Source: Campylobacteraceae bacterium
GTDB taxonomy: Bacteria; Campylobacterota; Campylobacteria; Campylobacterales; Sulfurovaceae
Direction of reading: 5' to 3'
DNA: 64,000 nucleotides
NCBI GenBank assembly: GCA_027081405.1
Contig: JALWKO010000049.1
Coordinates: 1-64,000 of the forward strand
Under the pieces are notes generated by a model that was not told where the DNA came from, searched no databases, and was given only the letters and a program-made list of their open reading frames with translations. Positions within the stretch are counted from its first letter, which is position 1, and each line of letters begins with the position of its first letter. Position numbers and translations under genes: made by a program. Shown here one piece after another: positions 47,390-56,880 of the stretch.

Positions 47390-49046
47390 AAAAACGAAGC
47401 AGCGCAAGCAGGCCCAAATCCTCCAGCTTATCGAGGAGGCGAAAAAGGGCTATCAGCGCTATAAAAACGACTTTGCGAAACTCGAAGAGGGATACCTCAA
47501 CATCCTCGACCCAAAGCTCGTCAGAAGCCTGAAAATTCGCCGCAAGAGCCACATCACCCCACAGATCATCCGGGCCAAGGTTCGGCGCGTCGCGATTTCG
47601 ATCATGAAAACGTATTTCGAGAACGACCGCTTCGCCGCCGTAACACCGGAGACGTTCGACAAGGAAATAATCGAACAGGCGAGTCGCGTGCAAGCTCGGC
47701 TCGATGTGTGGACGACAAAGAAGATCAACCTCTATTCCAGGTTCAAGCCCGCCGTGATCGACGCGCTCGTGTACGGAACGGCGATCGCCAAGGTGTGGTG
47801 GGGCAAAGGCGGGCTCAGGGTGTCAAGGGTGAAGGTGCGTGATCTGTATATCGACCCGAACGCCACGAACGTGGAGGACATCCAATATTGCGTCCATCGC
47901 GTTACGACCACAGTAGGAAAGTTGCGACGCCAATACGGTCGAAAATTCAAGTGGAAAAACTACATCGGTCAGCACGAAAACGGGAAGCTCGTAACGATTG
48001 ATATCGGCGATGCGTCCCGCGTCGAGGTGCTGGATGTGTATCGCTATGAAGGGGGCAAGTGGCTCGTCTCCACCGTACTCCCGGATCAGACCTTCATCCG
48101 TACCGACGTGGAGCTAAAAGACGGCCTGCCGTTCGTCATTGGAAACGTCGAACCCCAGTTCATTCGGTTGAGCGAAGGGAACGCCGTGGAGGCTTACGGC
48201 GGGAGCTTCATCGAGCCGATGATCCCGCTGCAAGAGGAATACACCGTCACGCGCAACCAGCAGATCGACGCGATCGACGGGATTTTCCAGCACCGCTTTT
48301 TGGCCACACGCGAATCCGGGCTCAAAGAAGAGGACCTGACCTCGAACCGGAAAAAGATCACAGTGTCCAATCTCAACATGGTCAAAGAGCTTCCGATCCC
48401 GAGGATTGACCCGTCAATCTTCGGAATCGACCGGCTCGATTCCGAAATGCAGGAGGTGAGCGGAGTAACAAAATACAACCAGGGGCTCAACGACCCCAAA
48501 AACCTGAACCAGACGGCAACCGGAGTCTCGATTCTGACGGAAGAAGGAAACGCGGTGATCGCCGACATCACCCGCGCATTGAACGAGTCGTTTTTTGAGC
48601 CTGCGGTACGCCGCATGGCGAGACTGATCTGGAAGTACGATGAAGCGCCGGAGCTTTACGGCATCGACCGAAGCGCCGTCCCGCTTTTGCACGTCCAGAT
48701 CAACGCGGGGGTCGGGGCGGTCAACAACGAGCTGCTGCTGAACAATATTTCGGCGGCTGAAGGGGTAGCGCTCCAGCTGGCTAACACCTATGCTTCGCTC
48801 GGTGACGCCGTAGGGGCACAACGGTATCTCAGGGTGCTGGATGCGCTTTTTGAGGAGAAACTCAAAGCGCTCAAGCTGAAGACAATTATTCCAATTGCGA
48901 AGGGAGAAGATGATGAGCGAGAGCGGATTGAAGACAGCGCAGCAGGAGCCGTTATCGGCGATGGAACTGCTGGCGGAAATGGAGGCGACCAGGGGGTCGC
49001 TGGGCTTCCAGGTGCTGCTCCGGGAGATGGAGCAGAGATTCAATGA
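47382..49046 (+). CDS. Portal protein (phage B)
   Basis: The 554-residue protein is closely related to the phage A portal. The central parts (KVRDLYIDPNATNVEDIQY, IEPMIPLQEEYTVTRNQQIDA, LNQTATGVSILTEEGNAV) are nearly identical. The C-terminal low-complexity tail differs (AAGAVIGDGTAGGNGG) and overlaps the next gene by 134 bases. ATG at 47382 follows AAGGAGCAACACA. Confidence 0.88.
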   Translation: MSRKTKQRKQAQILQLIEEAKKGYQRYKNDFAKLEEGYLNILDPKLVRSLKIRRKSHITPQIIRAKVRRVAISIMKTYFENDRFAAVTPETFDKEIIEQASRVQARLDVWTTKKINLYSRFKPAVIDALVYGTAIAKVWWGKGGLRVSRVKVRDLYIDPNATNVEDIQYCVHRVTTTVGKLRRQYGRKFKWKNYIGQHENGKLVTIDIGDASRVEVLDVYRYEGGKWLVSTVLPDQTFIRTDVELKDGLPFVIGNVEPQFIRLSEGNAVEAYGGSFIEPMIPLQEEYTVTRNQQIDAIDGIFQHRFLATRESGLKEEDLTSNRKKITVSNLNMVKELPIPRIDPSIFGIDRLDSEMQEVSGVTKYNQGLNDPKNLNQTATGVSILTEEGNAVIADITRALNESFFEPAVRRMARLIWKYDEAPELYGIDRSAVPLLHVQINAGVGAVNNELLLNNISAAEGVALQLANTYASLGDAVGAQRYLRVLDALFEEKLKALKLKTIIPIAKGEDDERERIEDSAAGAVIGDGTAGGNGGDQGVAGLPGAAPGDGAEIQ

Positions 49047-49227
49047 CCTGCACCGGGAGGCTGGAGACGAAAGTCTCGACCCCGTTGCGGTGGTCCGCAG
49101 AATCGAGCGCGCAAAAGGGATTGCATGGTCGATGGCGCTCATCGACGCTTTGATCTCCACGCTCGAGGACGAGGCGGAAGAAGAAAAGCGACAAAAAGAA
49201 ATCGAAAAGGAGTACGACAATGGCTGA
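48913..49227 (+). CDS. Small acidic protein overlapping the portal gene (phage B)
   Basis: The 104-residue product, read in another frame from the portal end, keeps the phage A core RGSLGFQVLLREMEQRFNDL and VVRRIERAKGIAWSMALIDALI. Two ATGs (48910, 48913) follow AAGGGAG; the second has better spacing. Conservation of an overprinted gene in both phages is notable. Confidence 0.72.
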   Translation: MSESGLKTAQQEPLSAMELLAEMEATRGSLGFQVLLREMEQRFNDLHREAGDESLDPVAVVRRIERAKGIAWSMALIDALISTLEDEAEEEKRQKEIEKEYDNG

Positions 49228-49573
49228 AGCACAAAAGACGAAAGGCCGGGGGCGCGCCAAGGCCCCTGCTGCCCCTGAAGTACAGGACGCTGCCCCTGAA
49301 GTACAGGACGCTGCCCCTGAAGTACAGGACACAGAAGAAAATGCGAACCAGGGCATGAGCTTTTGTGAGGCGATGGAGGCCGCCAGAAAAGGCGCCAGAC
49401 TGCGGCGCAGAAAGTGGGGAGAGCGCATCCTCCCCGGTGGTGCCGTTGTGATCCGCCGTGGCGAAACGCTCCCGACCGTCGCCTACGAAACCTACTATGC
49501 CGTGTTCACGGTGAGCACCGAGGACGCAATGGCCAACGATTGGTATGAAGTGAAAGGAGACGATAATGCCTGA
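49220..49573 (+). CDS. DUF2829 domain protein, Tad2-like (phage B)
   Basis: The 117-residue protein has a disordered N-terminus with three 7-residue repeats (APEVQDA), followed by a DUF2829-type domain. It shows FCEAMEAARKGARLRRRKW, GGAVVIRRGETLPT and DAMANDWYEVK. It matches phage A (7067-7456) in the domain only. It overlaps the scaffold start by 8 bases. Confidence 0.7.
   Translation: MAEAQKTKGRGRAKAPAAPEVQDAAPEVQDAAPEVQDTEENANQGMSFCEAMEAARKGARLRRRKWGERILPGGAVVIRRGETLPTVAYETYYAVFTVSTEDAMANDWYEVKGDDNA
49271..49331 (+). repeat. Three 21-bp tandem repeats in the DUF2829 gene
   Basis: Copies start at 49271, 49292 and 49313; the third differs at its last bases. The unit is in frame and codes for APEVQDA. 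It lies in the flexible N-terminal part, where phage A has no such repeat. Confidence 0.85.
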
Positions 49574-50174
49574 TCCCAGAATCGACCCTGCGGCATACGC
49601 CGCCTTGTTGCAGGATGAAGGACAGCAGCCCCAGACGCAGACGAACGATGGGGGACAGCAACCGCAGATGCAGGCGACCATGACCCCGGAGGAGATTGCG
49701 GCAGCCCAAGCCGCCATGCAAATGCAGGCTGCACAGATGCAGCAGGCTCCCGCAGGCTCCCAGCCGGATACGGAGGATCAACTCGAAGAGGCAAAAAGGC
49801 TCCTCGGCCTTGACCAGACGCAAGAGCAACTCCAAGCCATGCAAGAGCGTCTGCGTCAAATGGAGCTCGAAAAAACCGAAGCGGAACTCCGGGCGAAATT
49901 CCCCGACGTTCCGAAAGAGGCCGTGGAGCAGGAGATCGAACGAATCAAGAAGTCCGACCCGAATTTCGCCGAGTCGCTGATGGCAACACCGGCAGGTTTG
50001 GAGATGGCCTATCGCGCCGCTGCCGCCGCAATGAAGCCCAAAGAGGCTCCCGACGTCCTTACTGATGAAGGGGGCGCCGGAGCGGGCGGCGAAGATGACA
50101 TTGTTGAGAAAGTCCGCACCGGAAAAGCGGACGACTTCACTCTCGGACAGTACATCCTCGGCCTGGGCGGATAA
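49566..50174 (+). CDS. Probable scaffold protein (phage B)
   Basis: The 202-residue protein is Gln/Met/Ala-rich at the start (AAAQAAMQMQAAQMQQA), helical in the middle (QEQLQAMQERLRQMELEKTEAELRAKFPDVP) and Gly-rich acidic at the end. It lies right before the capsid gene, like its phage A counterpart. Confidence 0.72.
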   Translation: MPDPRIDPAAYAALLQDEGQQPQTQTNDGGQQPQMQATMTPEEIAAAQAAMQMQAAQMQQAPAGSQPDTEDQLEEAKRLLGLDQTQEQLQAMQERLRQMELEKTEAELRAKFPDVPKEAVEQEIERIKKSDPNFAESLMATPAGLEMAYRAAAAAMKPKEAPDVLTDEGGAGAGGEDDIVEKVRTGKADDFTLGQYILGLGG

Positions 50175-50211
50175 AGTCCGCCTCCCTTCCTCCTCCAAAA
50201 AAAGTATTCAC

Positions 50212-50285
50212 GCGACAAAACAATATCGCTCCGCGCACGTTCCATATAGAAAAATTGAGGCATCACAACAAAAAGGAGAGTTTCA
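50212..50285 (+). promoter_or_regulatory. GCGACAAAAC element in the capsid leader (phage B)
   Basis: GCGACAAAAC (50212) is followed 33 bases later by TATAGAAA, then ATTGAGGCATCAC and AAAAGGAGAG before the capsid ATG. The same arrangement precedes the holin in phage A. It is a candidate late promoter. Confidence 0.45.
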
Positions 50286-51221
50286 ATGCCTCTGCTTTCG
50301 TATGGAAACATGACGAACCAAAAGCCTTCGGTGCTCGACTCCATCATCCTCCAGGGCGTGCACAGAACCCCGTTCCTGGAGTGGATGGGGCGGGGAAGCG
50401 TCGCCGCGCCCAAGCACTCCTGGATTCTCGATCGCTACCGCGAAGCGCGCGAAAACGCGAACCTCGAGGTGACCGGGCTGGAGGAGAACACCCAGGACAC
50501 GAAGTACATGAAGGACAACGTTGTCCAGATCATCAAGAACGACTTCGGCCTTTCCAAGGAGGAGCTGAAAAACGCCAAATACGGCGAACAGGAGTGGCCC
50601 TACCGCGTAGCCAAAGAGGGGAAGGAGCACACCAAGGACATCGAGTACGCGATCCTCGGCCTCCACAACGCTTCCGTCTACGACGGCTATACCGCGGGGA
50701 GCAACTCGACCCCCGCAAAAATGGCCGGCATCTTCCACTTCATCGAAGACACCAACCGGAAGCACTTCGACACCAACGGGGACGGAACCGGGGACAAGAC
50801 CGATCTGACCTACGACAAACTCAGCGAGGCCATTCAGCCCGTATGGGAGCGTGGCGGCCTTGAAGACGAGAGCTTCCAGCTCGTCTGTGGCCCGACGCTC
50901 AAAAAGGCGATCAACCGCTTTGCCGGGGACCAGTATTTCCGGCGTGTAAAAGAAGACGGAAAATTCGACCCCACCCTCTTCGAGCTCGAGACCGACTTCG
51001 GAACCGTTCGGGTCAAGATTCATCGACTCTTTGCCAACCCCAAGCTGGCCGACAAACTGCTCATCGGGCAGCTCAACGAGGCGCGGATCATGTTCAAGTA
51101 CATGACCGACTTCGAGGAAGTGCCCACCGACAAGACCGCCAAATTCGGACGGTACTACACCTCCTTGACCCTGGAGATGGCCCGTCCCGACTATTTCGCC
51201 TGCGCCGACGGACTGAAGTAA
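50286..51221 (+). CDS. Major capsid protein, SU10/DUF5309 family (phage B)
   Basis: The 311-residue protein is highly similar to the phage A capsid over its whole length (RTPFLEWMGRGSVAAPKHSWILDRY, GLEDESFQLVCGPTLKKAINRFAGDQYFR). It should form the HK97-fold shell. A few extra residues lie in a loop near 150-160 (DTNGDGTGDKTD). Confidence 0.88.
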   Translation: MPLLSYGNMTNQKPSVLDSIILQGVHRTPFLEWMGRGSVAAPKHSWILDRYREARENANLEVTGLEENTQDTKYMKDNVVQIIKNDFGLSKEELKNAKYGEQEWPYRVAKEGKEHTKDIEYAILGLHNASVYDGYTAGSNSTPAKMAGIFHFIEDTNRKHFDTNGDGTGDKTDLTYDKLSEAIQPVWERGGLEDESFQLVCGPTLKKAINRFAGDQYFRRVKEDGKFDPTLFELETDFGTVRVKIHRLFANPKLADKLLIGQLNEARIMFKYMTDFEEVPTDKTAKFGRYYTSLTLEMARPDYFACADGLK

Positions 51222-51230
51222 GGGGGGCGC

Positions 51231-51638
51231 ATGACCTGGGGCGAGGTGCGCGATTTCGTCTCTTTGTCGCTCAAGGGCGACAACAGCAATGCGGACCCGA
51301 AGCCGATCCACCTGAAGATGGCGATCATGGAGATCGAGACGCTCTGCGAACCCCGGGAGTACCGCGCCCAATACACCGGAGCGGAAACGGACGTTTTTCG
51401 GCTTCTCCCTCCTCTCGACGTCGATGAGGAGGCCAATGAGTATTTGAAGATGCCGGATATTCCCGCCGCTCTCGGCGACGATGATCCGGTCCCGATCGAC
51501 CCGGGACTCGAGCCTGCCGTGATCTATATGGTCGCATCGTTTTTTTCCCATAAAAGCCGCGACTACTACGAAGCGAAAGCGAAGCGGATCATCGACATTT
51601 TCGTATCGAACGAGCGGCCAGAGAGTCAATTCCGATAG
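51231..51638 (+). CDS. Head completion/adaptor-like protein (phage B)
   Basis: The 135-residue protein matches the phage A adaptor-like one (MTWGEVRDFVSLSLKGDNSNADPKPIHLKMAIMEIE). Its stop codon lies inside the left arm of a long hairpin. Identification is by position. Confidence 0.55.
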   Translation: MTWGEVRDFVSLSLKGDNSNADPKPIHLKMAIMEIETLCEPREYRAQYTGAETDVFRLLPPLDVDEEANEYLKMPDIPAALGDDDPVPIDPGLEPAVIYMVASFFSHKSRDYYEAKAKRIIDIFVSNERPESQFR

Positions 51639-51696
51639 CCGGGCGCAGCTTCCTCCTTCGCCTCCTGTGACATACGCCCAGCGCCCGGCTATCGGA
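51631..51696 (+). ncRNA. Long hairpin after the adaptor gene (phage B)
   Basis: A perfect 16-bp stem (51631-51646 with 51681-51696) encloses a 34-base loop with two CCTCC motifs. The stem sequence differs from that of phage A (9532-9623) while pairing is kept. This is strong evidence that the structure itself is selected. Confidence 0.68.
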
Positions 51697-51733
51697 GCGG
51701 ACCAGCTCATAAAATCACCCGAAAGGACTTCAG

Positions 51734-52669
51734 ATGAATGAAATGCAAACGCTGATCGAGCAGATCGGAAAGCACTGGGGATGGGAAGTCGGCGACAAGG
51801 TGCGCCAGGAGATTCAGGCGGTGCTTGCTGCTGAAGACGTGGACATCAAGCAGCTTCAAAGCGCGATCCAGACGATCCAGGGACTGCTGGACGCAGACCC
51901 CAGCACCGAAGAGTTCGACGTCGGCCAAAACATCGTCACCCAGTTGAGCGACCACCTCTCCCGCATCACCGGGCTCGAGACCGACATGAACCGGCTGAAG
52001 GGGGACGAAACGGTAGCCGGGTCGGTCGCGTATGCCGTCAAACAGGAGCGGGACCGTGCCCAGGCCGTAGAAGCACAGCTGCGGCAGGATACCGACGCCA
52101 ACACCGCCGCAATCAACACCCTCAACGGTGATGAAACCGTAGAGGGGTCCGTCGCAAAAAAAGTGAAAGACGCGGTTGACGCCGAAGCTGCGGCCCGCAC
52201 GCAAGCCGACGCGGCCCTCCAGGCCCAGATCGACGAGATCACCGGCGGAAGCGGAAATTCGCTCTCCAGCATCCAAGGCGAACTGGACGCAACCCAGGCC
52301 GGGGCCGGGCTGAATGGCGACGGCAGCTACACCGCCGACCAGAACGCCAACTACATCAAGGACGCCACCAGCCTGATGGATGCCGACAAAAAGCTGGATG
52401 CGGCCATCAAGAACGTGGAGACTCAAGCCGCCGCGCAAGCCAAGGCCGCAGAGTCGAATGCGAAACAGTACGCCGACGATACTTTCGTCACCAAGGCGCA
52501 GATCGCGAGCATCAGCGCCGCCACGCTGGCGTCTATCTTCCGCCACGCTCTCGACTGCGGATTCGACGGCAAGCCCAAAGACGACGTACTCAACGGTACG
52601 GGTGACTGTGCCACCGCAAACGGAGGCTCCGGCGACGGAGGAGACGGCGATGACGGCGCCGTAATCTAA
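51734..52669 (+). CDS. Fibre- or needle-like structural protein (phage B)
   Basis: The 311-residue protein matches the phage A one at both ends (IGKHWGWEVGDKVRQEI and ISAATLASIFRHALDCGF) and carries an extra stretch in the middle (about residues 155-180, ARTQADAALQAQIDEITGG). It has the same repeated GDE-VEGSVA motif and a Gly/Asp tail. Confidence 0.6.
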   Translation: MNEMQTLIEQIGKHWGWEVGDKVRQEIQAVLAAEDVDIKQLQSAIQTIQGLLDADPSTEEFDVGQNIVTQLSDHLSRITGLETDMNRLKGDETVAGSVAYAVKQERDRAQAVEAQLRQDTDANTAAINTLNGDETVEGSVAKKVKDAVDAEAAARTQADAALQAQIDEITGGSGNSLSSIQGELDATQAGAGLNGDGSYTADQNANYIKDATSLMDADKKLDAAIKNVETQAAAQAKAAESNAKQYADDTFVTKAQIASISAATLASIFRHALDCGFDGKPKDDVLNGTGDCATANGGSGDGGDGDDGAVI

Positions 52670-52678
52670 GGGGGCGAA

Positions 52679-53077
52679 ATGGCACTCTACAAAAAAGAGG
52701 TCCTGGTGCGGCCCAATTCTACCGCCGACTTCGAGGCGGCGATGAGCTTCGCGCAAAACTGGCTGATGAACACCTTCCAGGACAAGGCAACCAACAAAGA
52801 CGAGAACGGAAACTACATCGACTACTTTTTCGCCGACGTCTTTTTCGCACCCGGTCATGCGCTGGGCGGACAGACGTGGAGAATCTTCACCCCTCCGTGC
52901 GCGGACAAGTATTCGATGACCCCCGATCCGAACACCGGGCGGATCGAGTTCAAGATCGCCGATTTGGCCGGTTTGCAAAGCCAGATCGCCGCAAACGCGA
53001 ATGAAATTTCCGATCACGAGTCGCGCATCCAGGCGCTGGAAAACAGCTCCGATGAAGTCGAAGCAACTGTAATCTAA
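52679..53077 (+). CDS. Small virion-associated protein (phage B)
   Basis: The 132-residue protein is very similar to that of phage A up to residue ~95 (NYIDYFFADVFFAPGHALGGQTWRIFTPPC), and the coiled-coil end varies. It has GGGGGCGAAATG with weak RBS at the start. Confidence 0.6.
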   Translation: MALYKKEVLVRPNSTADFEAAMSFAQNWLMNTFQDKATNKDENGNYIDYFFADVFFAPGHALGGQTWRIFTPPCADKYSMTPDPNTGRIEFKIADLAGLQSQIAANANEISDHESRIQALENSSDEVEATVI

Positions 53078-53091
53078 AAAAAGGAGAAATT

Positions 53092-53661
53092 ATGCCCACA
53101 CCTATGAACTTGACCCTGAGAGCCGAAAAAGGCGCCCCCCTGACCCACGACGAAATGGATGCCAACTTCCTTGCATTGGCGTCGATGTTTTCGGGGGATG
53201 ATCGCTACTTCCTCCCCGTGATGGTCGATGCAAGTGGGGAGCCTGCCGCTATCGACTACGAAACCGTACTGTGTACCGTCGATCCCGACAATCCGGACTT
53301 TACCGCCACTACCCCACAGAACCCGTCATTCATATGCCATGTTCGTGGTAGCGTCATCGCGTTTTCCGAAGACGATAACGGGATCGTTACGGAAGGGGAC
53401 AACGCATTCACCAAATACGACATTAACGAGATGATGCTCGTTTCGGTAGAGATCGACAAGGACGGAAAGCTGGTTCCGACTGTAACCGGTGGGAGCGATA
53501 ACGTGACGATCGAATATTACGAAGACGACGACGACAACCCCCGCAGGGAATTTGATCTGAAATTCACATTCGACGGTCACAACCGCGCCTTCGGGAGCGT
53601 GTTCGTGACGGTATACGTGGCAGAGCCTGACGGCTTCAACTTTGAAGAAATGTTTGCATAA
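53092..53661 (+). CDS. Hypothetical virion protein with LT-DEMDANF motif (phage B)
   Basis: The 189-residue acidic protein opens with LTLRAEKGAPLTHDEMDANFLALASMF, the phage fibre-head motif, and then differs wholly from the phage A gene in the same slot. It is beta-rich at the end. This slot is a likely place of module exchange. Confidence 0.55.
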   Translation: MPTPMNLTLRAEKGAPLTHDEMDANFLALASMFSGDDRYFLPVMVDASGEPAAIDYETVLCTVDPDNPDFTATTPQNPSFICHVRGSVIAFSEDDNGIVTEGDNAFTKYDINEMMLVSVEIDKDGKLVPTVTGGSDNVTIEYYEDDDDNPRREFDLKFTFDGHNRAFGSVFVTVYVAEPDGFNFEEMFA

Positions 53662-53670
53662 GGCGAGCTT

Positions 53671-54144
53671 ATGAGCAGCTATGTAGAGCCTGGCTACGTT
53701 GAGTCCGGATATTTTGAGGGGGATAGCGTATTGTCCATTCCCCCCGGTCCGATCGCCTTGCGCTTTTTTATCGCGCAGGGGGCTACGGCGGTGGAGGACG
53801 CGATCAAAAACGCTACGCCGGGCAGTGGAGAGATCGCCGTCGTTTATATGCCGGATGCGGGGAAAACGGTCCTGTTTGACGGGGAAAATACCGCCGTCAT
53901 GGTCGGGGCGCCAAGCCAGGATGAGATCATCGCGGCGGTAAGCACGCCGACGTATGTGAACATGGTCGCACAGACGGTCCAGAACAGCGTATCCGTGAAT
54001 ATGAGCGCGTGCATCAAAGATTCCGGCGGCTCCATAGTCTCGGATGCTACGGTTCGACGAATCGACAATACAACATTCGAGGTTGAGATCCCGCAAAATC
54101 TCGTCGGCACTCAATATCGGATCGTGCTCGGCGAACAATGCTAA
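53671..54144 (+). CDS. Conserved tail-region protein (phage B)
   Basis: The 157-residue protein shares the Tyr-repeat start (VEPGYVESGYFEG) and the C-terminal ASIV/ACIKDSGGSIVSDATV pattern with phage A (11542-12027). It precedes the large tail protein by 12 bases. Confidence 0.55.
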   Translation: MSSYVEPGYVESGYFEGDSVLSIPPGPIALRFFIAQGATAVEDAIKNATPGSGEIAVVYMPDAGKTVLFDGENTAVMVGAPSQDEIIAAVSTPTYVNMVAQTVQNSVSVNMSACIKDSGGSIVSDATVRRIDNTTFEVEIPQNLVGTQYRIVLGEQC

Positions 54145-54156
54145 GAGGGGACATCT

Positions 54157-56880
54157 ATGGGGTGTGACGCATTTGTGAAATTCGGGGACGGGGAAGTTGC
54201 GATCCCAGACGAGCTTAGGGAACGATTCCCCGATATCGAGATCGAGGTGGTGTCGGACACGACGATTCGGATCAAGAACGTCTGCGGCGCGGATGTTGGA
54301 TTCGGAAGCGAAATCGTCCCTGCCGCGGAGGGGGCGTTTTGGGCAAACGTATCACACGGTCCAAACGTAGGGAGGATCGCCACGAGCTATGAGGGAGACG
54401 TCACCGGGCCGTGCCCCCCAAAGCTGGTGGCGTTTTATGCTAACGCGGACGACGCCCCGCCGTTCCTTGACATCCGAGATAGGCGCTGTGATATCCCACC
54501 GATGATCGGGATGTTCATCACGGCTCCCGTTCTTGAGCATTTCACCACGGACGGGGTGACAGACTTCGACGCTCTCGAGCAGTGGGTGTACGACAGTCTT
54601 CCCCGTGATCCGTACGGTAATCTCGAAACGAGTTACGGCGTTGACGCGCATTACGCGATTATGTCGTTGCGGTCTACACCACAGGAGAAAATCAACGAAT
54701 ACCTCCAGGCCAATGCTGATCCGATCGCGGCGTACAATGCGATCGTCGAGATGGCTGATATTTTCTATCGGGCCAATCCGACCGATTCAAGGCAGATCAA
54801 TTTCACGTTCCGTCCGTGTACTGGAGGCTCCGGCGGAGGAGGCGCTATCGACGCAAGCTTCATCGGGAGCTACAACAGAGACGAGCCCTATATCGGGCTC
54901 CGTATCAATTTCGGTCAATCGTTTCCCGACGCAGACAAGCTTGAACAGCGAGACTATATCGTTGTGACGCCGGATATTTCCGCCGTCTATTCCGCTCCAT
55001 GCGGCAAATCCTTCGGCCCTGTGGACGACGTAAGCTGGGGGCTTCCAGCGCCACCGAGCACGACCATCAGCTACAATCCAGACAATAAAACGGCAACAGT
55101 TGTCGTAGAGGAGGAGGGAAGGTGGTTCGACGCCGCGATCGCGATCATTCAGGCATTTATGGCGTATCCGGAGCTTGAGGAACTTCAAGTCCACGTCAGA
55201 ATGAGAGATGACCGGAAAACGTACAATGTTTTTGAATACCGTGCGTCCGGCCCTGATTTGGGGCTTTGGTATGCGCATAGTATATCGGACAACGAAGGCG
55301 GCGGATATCGGCAGCTTGATGAAGCAGGCTATATGCTAATGCGAACTCTTGAGCATATTTTGGCTTTTGACCGTTGCGGGCATGTTCCCGCCCCGGAAAA
55401 CATCCGGATGCCTGCTCCAGCCAAAGATGGCATCCTGTACTACCCCGGTAAAATTTCCAATAAAATCAGGAGACTTACAGTTACCCCGTCCTCCTGGGGT
55501 GATTTAGCAGGAGGACTCCTGATTCAGTCTAAGCATATTGAGTATTTTTATTGCGAGGGTGTTGAATATTCCATAGGTGACGACGGAACGTCTACAATCA
55601 TACTTAGAGATATAGGCGAACATGCTTATATCAATGCAGGGATCGCGGTGCACAAAAAAGCAGACGTATGCGAAATTGTTACCCTTGAAAATAGCGGCTT
55701 TGTAGCTCTTGCGCACACAGCCATCCAGAATGGGTGTGAAGTCGTCAATTTTTATGTTGGTTGGGCTGCGGCGCGACTGAAGGACGGAGTCCTTAAACTT
55801 GACTACATGACTTATGATGTGGCAAACATTGGCATGCCGACGCTGATGGCTGCCGGGTTTCGGAGGTTTTATGAAGTTGGCACAGATTGGCCGGAATTTA
55901 ATCTCGCTGAGTTGGTCACGGATAAGTATGACATGCTTCCGGTCCTCTATGAGCATGGGGGGACGGCTGAACGGTATGTCTTTAATAATCTTACAAGAAA
56001 GGTCTTTCGTTCCACAATTCGCTTCGGCGGCCTTCTTGACGAGTGCCCAGATTTTCTCGAGGAGATGCCGCTTTGGTATGGGGGGCCGCCAGACTTTATT
56101 TCTGTAAACGGAGTGTCGCTCTCCGATACGGCCTCTCTGACTAAAGCTCTTTACGAAGATGATAATGTTGTTGTGTCGATTGCCGGAGGCGAGCCGGATG
56201 GAAAAATTGTCGATCGCATCCAGCGCCTTTTCTCGGCGCTCTCGGAGTATCTTAAGTCTGGATTCGGCATAGATGCCACCCCACGAGAAACAGTTCTTAG
56301 CTTCGGGCCCGCATTCGTTTTGAGTCTCCTTCAAAATTCAGACAAGGCTTTTAGCGGTGGGGTTATTGAGGCGCGTGTTTACGACCGTGGAGAGGACGTT
56401 TTCGATGGGGACGATGACACAGGTTGCAAAATTAGGGCAAAAATAACATGGGACGTTGATGAATGCACCATTCAGACCGAATCGTGGGTTGTTCTAAATA
56501 CCATTGACCTGTATAACAAAACACACTTTCTTGGCGACGACTGGAAAGTGGTCGGGTCTGGCGATGGATGGTTGTCTGTGGCCTTCTATTGCATGGGTGA
56601 AGGCGAGGATGCCACACGACCATGCAAAACTGCACACGTGCAAAATCCTTATCAAATCAACGATGAGACGGTGCCATGCGGCGAAACAGCCCCTCCGCCT
56701 GAGCCGATCGAAGAGCCGACGATCCATCGCGGAATGCGGGTGGAGTACACGCTCACGAAGATGGACGACGGAAGTGTGTCTGTTGGGTATACGGCGTACG
56801 ACGAAGAGGATAACGATATTACGGATCAAATCACCACCCTTCAAGTTGGGGACAAGTTCATGTATAAAGGAGCTTTCTGA
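54157..56880 (+). CDS. Large tail-region protein, possible receptor-binding protein (phage B)
   Basis: The 907-residue protein keeps the N-terminal (FVKFGDGEVAIPDELRERFPDIE) and C-terminal (GMRVEYTLTKMDDGSVSVGYTA, then LQVGDKFMYKG) patterns of the phage A protein. The middle differs strongly. DNA of the second half (about 55,440-56,600) is more AT-rich than the first, which suggests a mosaic origin. Its stop overlaps the next start. Confidence 0.55.
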   Translation: MGCDAFVKFGDGEVAIPDELRERFPDIEIEVVSDTTIRIKNVCGADVGFGSEIVPAAEGAFWANVSHGPNVGRIATSYEGDVTGPCPPKLVAFYANADDAPPFLDIRDRRCDIPPMIGMFITAPVLEHFTTDGVTDFDALEQWVYDSLPRDPYGNLETSYGVDAHYAIMSLRSTPQEKINEYLQANADPIAAYNAIVEMADIFYRANPTDSRQINFTFRPCTGGSGGGGAIDASFIGSYNRDEPYIGLRINFGQSFPDADKLEQRDYIVVTPDISAVYSAPCGKSFGPVDDVSWGLPAPPSTTISYNPDNKTATVVVEEEGRWFDAAIAIIQAFMAYPELEELQVHVRMRDDRKTYNVFEYRASGPDLGLWYAHSISDNEGGGYRQLDEAGYMLMRTLEHILAFDRCGHVPAPENIRMPAPAKDGILYYPGKISNKIRRLTVTPSSWGDLAGGLLIQSKHIEYFYCEGVEYSIGDDGTSTIILRDIGEHAYINAGIAVHKKADVCEIVTLENSGFVALAHTAIQNGCEVVNFYVGWAAARLKDGVLKLDYMTYDVANIGMPTLMAAGFRRFYEVGTDWPEFNLAELVTDKYDMLPVLYEHGGTAERYVFNNLTRKVFRSTIRFGGLLDECPDFLEEMPLWYGGPPDFISVNGVSLSDTASLTKALYEDDNVVVSIAGGEPDGKIVDRIQRLFSALSEYLKSGFGIDATPRETVLSFGPAFVLSLLQNSDKAFSGGVIEARVYDRGEDVFDGDDDTGCKIRAKITWDVDECTIQTESWVVLNTIDLYNKTHFLGDDWKVVGSGDGWLSVAFYCMGEGEDATRPCKTAHVQNPYQINDETVPCGETAPPPEPIEEPTIHRGMRVEYTLTKMDDGSVSVGYTAYDEEDNDITDQITTLQVGDKFMYKGAF

